The notes under the pieces were generated by a model. The model had not been told where the DNA came from, did not search any database, and saw nothing but the letters and a program-made list of their open reading frames with translations. This document shows positions 6,257 to 9,080 of a DNA stretch of 9,080 nt, one piece after another. The stretch lies in the NCBI GenBank assembly GCA_947074135.1, contig CAMTOL010000080.1, positions 1 through 9,080 of the forward strand. Direction: 5' to 3'. The stretch's first letter is position 1. Every line of letters begins with the position of its first letter. The DNA is from an uncultured Rikenellaceae bacterium (GTDB taxonomy: Bacteria > Bacteroidota > Bacteroidia > Bacteroidales > Rikenellaceae). Both the position numbers and the translations under genes were made by a program.

Positions 6257-8323
6257 TTATTTAGGTTCTATCGTACTCAACATCTTCATCAATAACTTTA
6301 TATTGATTGGTTTAGTTATAAATCCGCTGCAACCAGCCTCCTCTGACAACTCCTTATCTGAATCGTACGCATTGGCCGTCACAATGATAATAGGGATTTC
6401 AGAATTAAACTCTCTTATCTTTCGAGTTGCCTCAAGACCATTCATTGCCGGCATATTTATATCCATAAGAATAACATCAAAATCTCTTTTTGTTGCCATT
6501 TCAACAGCCTCAAGACCATTAATAGCACGAACAACATTATGACCTTTAAGCAATGTACTAATAAACCCAAAATTACTGTCATTATCCTCAGTAATAAGCA
6601 TTGTCAATGGCCTCAACGTCACCTCCTCTTTTTCTATATCATCAATATTCTGCCTCTCATCAATTTCTTGAGAACTAGACAACCTTATAGGACAAGGAAT
6701 CCACGCCCAAAACAACGAACCTTTATCCTTCTCAGAACTAAACCCAATCTTACCATCAACAGAACGTATAATTGCTTTGCATATCGCAAGTCCGAGTCCG
6801 GTGCCTTGAGCAAAGTTATCGAATTTCTGAAAACGTCCAAATACCTGATTATGATCATCTTTATCAATACCTATTCCCGTATCTTTAACATAAACACTCA
6901 CCCCACTATCCTTTATCTCATACCCTATCTTTATATGCCCTTGCCTAGTATATTTAATCGCGTTTGTCAAATAATTTGTAACTATTTGTGTCAAACGATT
7001 CTGATCAGTATATACAAGGAAGTCATCAAGAGGTTTCTCAAATATAAATGATATTGCAGAAGAATGGATTCTTTGTTTAAATGACTCATACAGATCACAA
7101 AACAAATCTCGAATACTAAACTCAGACTCTTTTAGTTCTAACATACCAGATTCAATCTTAGACAAATCAAGCACATCACCAATTAAACGCAAAAGCTGTT
7201 CGTTATTAGCGTTAATAATCTTCATATACTCTGCTTTCTCTTCCTTATCTTCTACTGTTTGCAGTAATTCAGAGAATCCTACTATCGCATTTAATGGAGT
7301 ACGTATTTCGTGACTCATATTTGCCAAAAATGCAGATTTGAGTTTGTCTGCTTGAAGAGCCTTTTTCCTCTCTCTCTCAAGCTTGGTTTGCATCAATACA
7401 GTTTCTGTAATATCACGTCTAAGTCCTGTATATGCTATCACTTTCCCACCTTCATCACGCACAGGAGCTCCATTTAATTGAATATATCTCAACTCTTTAT
7501 TTACTCCCTCGCCTTGATACACTGAAATTTGAGAATTAAACGTATCTAACTCACGCGCCTCCATTGCATCAAAAATAGTGTTTGTTTCATTCAAATCTGA
7601 CAACGCAACATTTTGAATATATTCACTTCTAGTATAACGCGAAAACTCATCATTACTCCCATAAGATGTAATAATCATTTTCTTGTCAATAATATATTCC
7701 CAAGAACGTATCTCACTAAAATGCAGTATATAATTAATCTTATCGTTAGAACTCTGTAATTTCTTATTTAAATCATTTATTCGGTTTTTTTCTTCAACCT
7801 CAGAAGTAACATCTCTATGAGTTCCAATTACAGTTGTCACCACACCATCTTTGTTTTTGATTACAGTAAACTCCTTCTCAATATGCTCCCAACAAGTATT
7901 TCCAGTACTCTTTATCATTCTAATTCGCACTGGTGTTTTAGGTAATTCGCCTTGTAACACTTTAGTAAAAGCTGCAATAAATCCTTCGTGATCATCAGGA
8001 TGAACAAGCTCTAAACCATCACTCAACACACTATTTGGTTTGGGAATAGCATTTCCGACAATATTGTACAATCTGTCCGACTTTACATCATATCCCCATA
8101 CCTCAATTTTACCTGCTCTAATAGCAAGATCTAGATTATTAGTATGCAATTGGAGTTCATTCGCAATGTTTCTTAACCTTCTTTTTTGAAATAGGTTAAC
8201 ATACAGCAAAATAATTATAACACACAATCCTACAAATGATATATATATAGCTATATCCATAAGACTTAAAATAAACACAGAAAAATAGGATTCACAACTT
8301 AATGATGAAATCAACAACAACAT
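6257..8323 (-). CDS. Hybrid histidine kinase, two PAS-like domains plus receiver
   Basis: A 688-residue sensor kinase. Residues about 22-45 form a membrane helix followed by the basic QKRRLR. There is no room for a large periplasmic sensor. Two PAS/PAC units follow: about 60-175 (LVHPDDHEGF at 106-115, GTHRDVT at 167-173) and about 195-307 (YTGLRRDITE at 298-307). HisKA has the phosphorylatable His338 in SHEIRTPLN. The ATPase domain shows the N box with Asn454, DTGIGI (481-486) and GTGLGLAI (507-514). A C-terminal receiver (about 573-686) has the acidic EDN (579-581), phosphoacceptor Asp621 in LMDINMP, Thr649 and Lys671. No DNA-binding output domain is present, so it must signal through a phosphotransfer protein or act via the receiver. 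The ATG at 8323 is given; ATG at 8260 (residue 22) is a credible alternative that begins directly with the membrane helix. The gene looks markedly AT-rich next to its neighbours. Confidence 0.92.
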   Translation of the reverse strand: MLLLISSLSCESYFSVFILSLMDIAIYISFVGLCVIIILLYVNLFQKRRLRNIANELQLHTNNLDLAIRAGKIEVWGYDVKSDRLYNIVGNAIPKPNSVLSDGLELVHPDDHEGFIAAFTKVLQGELPKTPVRIRMIKSTGNTCWEHIEKEFTVIKNKDGVVTTVIGTHRDVTSEVEEKNRINDLNKKLQSSNDKINYILHFSEIRSWEYIIDKKMIITSYGSNDEFSRYTRSEYIQNVALSDLNETNTIFDAMEARELDTFNSQISVYQGEGVNKELRYIQLNGAPVRDEGGKVIAYTGLRRDITETVLMQTKLERERKKALQADKLKSAFLANMSHEIRTPLNAIVGFSELLQTVEDKEEKAEYMKIINANNEQLLRLIGDVLDLSKIESGMLELKESEFSIRDLFCDLYESFKQRIHSSAISFIFEKPLDDFLVYTDQNRLTQIVTNYLTNAIKYTRQGHIKIGYEIKDSGVSVYVKDTGIGIDKDDHNQVFGRFQKFDNFAQGTGLGLAICKAIIRSVDGKIGFSSEKDKGSLFWAWIPCPIRLSSSQEIDERQNIDDIEKEEVTLRPLTMLITEDNDSNFGFISTLLKGHNVVRAINGLEAVEMATKRDFDVILMDINMPAMNGLEATRKIREFNSEIPIIIVTANAYDSDKELSEEAGCSGFITKPINIKLLMKMLSTIEPK

Positions 8324-8328
8324 CTGTA

Positions 8329-8342
8329 TTGTAATATTACAA
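8329..8342. repeat. Perfect 14-base palindrome in the kinase leader
   Basis: TTGTAATATTACAA is its own reverse complement. It lies five bases upstream of the kinase ATG at 8323 and about 40 bases downstream of the predicted transcript start. It could be an operator for a dimeric regulator or a weak RNA hairpin close to the start codon. Confidence 0.6.
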
Positions 8343-8387
8343 CACTGAACAGACTAAATAACACATCTTTAAGTTAAAAACTATTAT

Positions 8388-8418
8388 CAAAGATAACAAA
8401 AAAATGCTATATGACAAA
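8388..8418 (-). promoter_or_regulatory. Consensus Bacteroidota promoter of the kinase gene
   Basis: Read on the minus strand the sequence is TTTG (8418-8415), a 19-base spacer, then TATCTTTG (8395-8388), matching both boxes and the spacing of the Bacteroidota housekeeping promoter. Transcription should begin near 8381, giving a leader of about 58 bases to the ATG at 8323 or about 120 to the ATG at 8260. The upstream box begins only 10 bases beyond the stop codon of the preceding transporter gene. It is the best promoter in the window. Confidence 0.72.
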
Positions 8419-8427
8419 AAATTATCA

Positions 8428-9080
8428 TCACTTAGTCTTACCTTTATTGGTAGATAACTGTTGAAGCTGTAGAGCGGCAACAATTATAAGTATGCCTACA
8501 ATCGAAACCCAATCAGGGCTCTCATCTTCAAGCAATATCCAGCTCAAAATGCAACCAGTTACAGGAATTACAAACTTCCACACATTAAGTTCCGAAACCT
8601 TAACGCTCGGCTTATTAAGCAACCCATACCACAACGAAAAAGCAACAGCCGGAATAATTGCCAACCAAATTAGCGAAGCATAAAACTCCAATGGTAGTCC
8701 GTCGAAATTTGTCGGCTGTTCAAAAACAAGAGAGATAACAAGCAGCATCAAACCCCCAAAAAAGTTTGCTGCCATCGCAAGTGCATAGGGCGAAATATCG
8801 GCACTTCGTTTCTTAACCACCATCACATTAGCATAGCCACCCACAATATTGCTCACAACAAGCAACAAAACTCCGAAGTAAAACAACAAACTATCGGCAG
8901 CAACAGCTCCACCCTCAAAACTAATAAACACAATTCCAACAACCCCTAACAATAGCGAAGCAATCATCATGGGCGTTAATTTATCGTTATGCAGAGTTAA
9001 GTGCGCAATAAGAGCGACAAACAAAGGACTAGAGCCAACAATTATAGATGACACCGCACCCGAAACGTATTGAAGCCCCA
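8428..9080 (-). CDS. EamA/DMT-superfamily transporter, N-terminus outside window
   Basis: The frame is open to the right edge, so the true start lies beyond 9080; 216 residues are visible and roughly 80-90 are missing compared with a usual family length of about 300. The internal GTG at 9054 is not a start: codons before it read on as GLQYVSGAVSSIIVGSSPLF, the characteristic third-to-fourth helix region of the first EamA half. The second half begins near YALAMAANFFGGLMLLVISL and ends with WKFVIPVTGCILSWILLEDE and a hydrophobic last helix, then a polar tail rich in Gln and Lys. It is an inner-membrane metabolite carrier of unknown substrate. It is clearly different in sequence from the other EamA gene at 5304-6197, so the two are not a recent duplication. 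Nothing resembling a terminator follows its stop at 8428. Confidence 0.88.
   Translation of the reverse strand, partial: GLQYVSGAVSSIIVGSSPLFVALIAHLTLHNDKLTPMMIASLLLGVVGIVFISFEGGAVAADSLLFYFGVLLLVVSNIVGGYANVMVVKKRSADISPYALAMAANFFGGLMLLVISLVFEQPTNFDGLPLEFYASLIWLAIIPAVAFSLWYGLLNKPSVKVSELNVWKFVIPVTGCILSWILLEDESPDWVSIVGILIIVAALQLQQLSTNKGKTK

Noticed and set aside
6539..7051. 170-codon plus-strand open frame inside the kinase gene
   Set aside because: It lies antisense to the HisKA-ATPase-receiver coding region, whose motifs are intact. Its own translation shows no recognisable domain.
5304..9080. The two EamA genes as a recent tandem duplication split by the kinase
   Set aside because: Their C-terminal helices and tails differ strongly, so they belong to different subgroups of the family.

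Overview
The window looks like a chromosomal segment of a Bacteroidota bacterium, probably a host-associated Bacteroidales. The evidence is AT-rich DNA, several copies of the Bacteroidota sigma-factor -7 box TAnnTTTG, starts without clear Shine-Dalgarno sequences, and a gut-type gene set (GH33 sialidase, NagX/DUF5009-like membrane protein, hybrid histidine kinase). Genus and species cannot be named from the sequence alone.

Positions 1-540 hold no gene of normal size. They contain a candidate promoter (197-204), an 18-codon reading frame (262-318) that runs into a strong intrinsic terminator (305-345), and a cluster of short direct and inverted repeats (147-170, 347-368, 376-417). Positions 541-1983 (minus) encode an NhaC-type Na+/H+ antiporter. 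A compact intergenic region at about 2031-2061 carries back-to-back candidate promoters for the antiporter and for the plus-strand pair that follows. That pair is a secreted alpha/beta-hydrolase esterase (2124-2936) and a secreted catalytic-domain-only GH33 sialidase (2936-4117). They share one base in a TAATG stop/start junction, so they are very likely co-translated. The natural reading is that the esterase removes ester groups, perhaps O-acetyls on sialic acid, and so opens mucin glycans to the sialidase.

From 4121 to the right edge everything is on the minus strand. In transcription order there is an EamA/DMT transporter that is cut by the window edge (8428-9080), a hybrid histidine kinase with two PAS-like domains and a fused receiver (6257-8323), a second EamA/DMT transporter (5304-6197), and a NagX/HGSNAT-like DUF5009 membrane acyltransferase (4121-5284) that meets the sialidase tail to tail with a 3-base gap. 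The kinase has a textbook Bacteroidota promoter (TTTG, 19 bases, TATCTTTG) at 8388-8418 and a perfect 14-base palindrome just before its first ATG. It also looks clearly more AT-rich than its neighbours. Kinase, second transporter and acyltransferase could form one transcription unit (gaps of 59 and 19 bases).

No tRNA, rRNA, CRISPR array, insertion sequence or intact mobile element was recognised. The least explained parts are the left 540 bases, the esterase-sialidase-acyltransferase arrangement, and the kinase set between two transporters.
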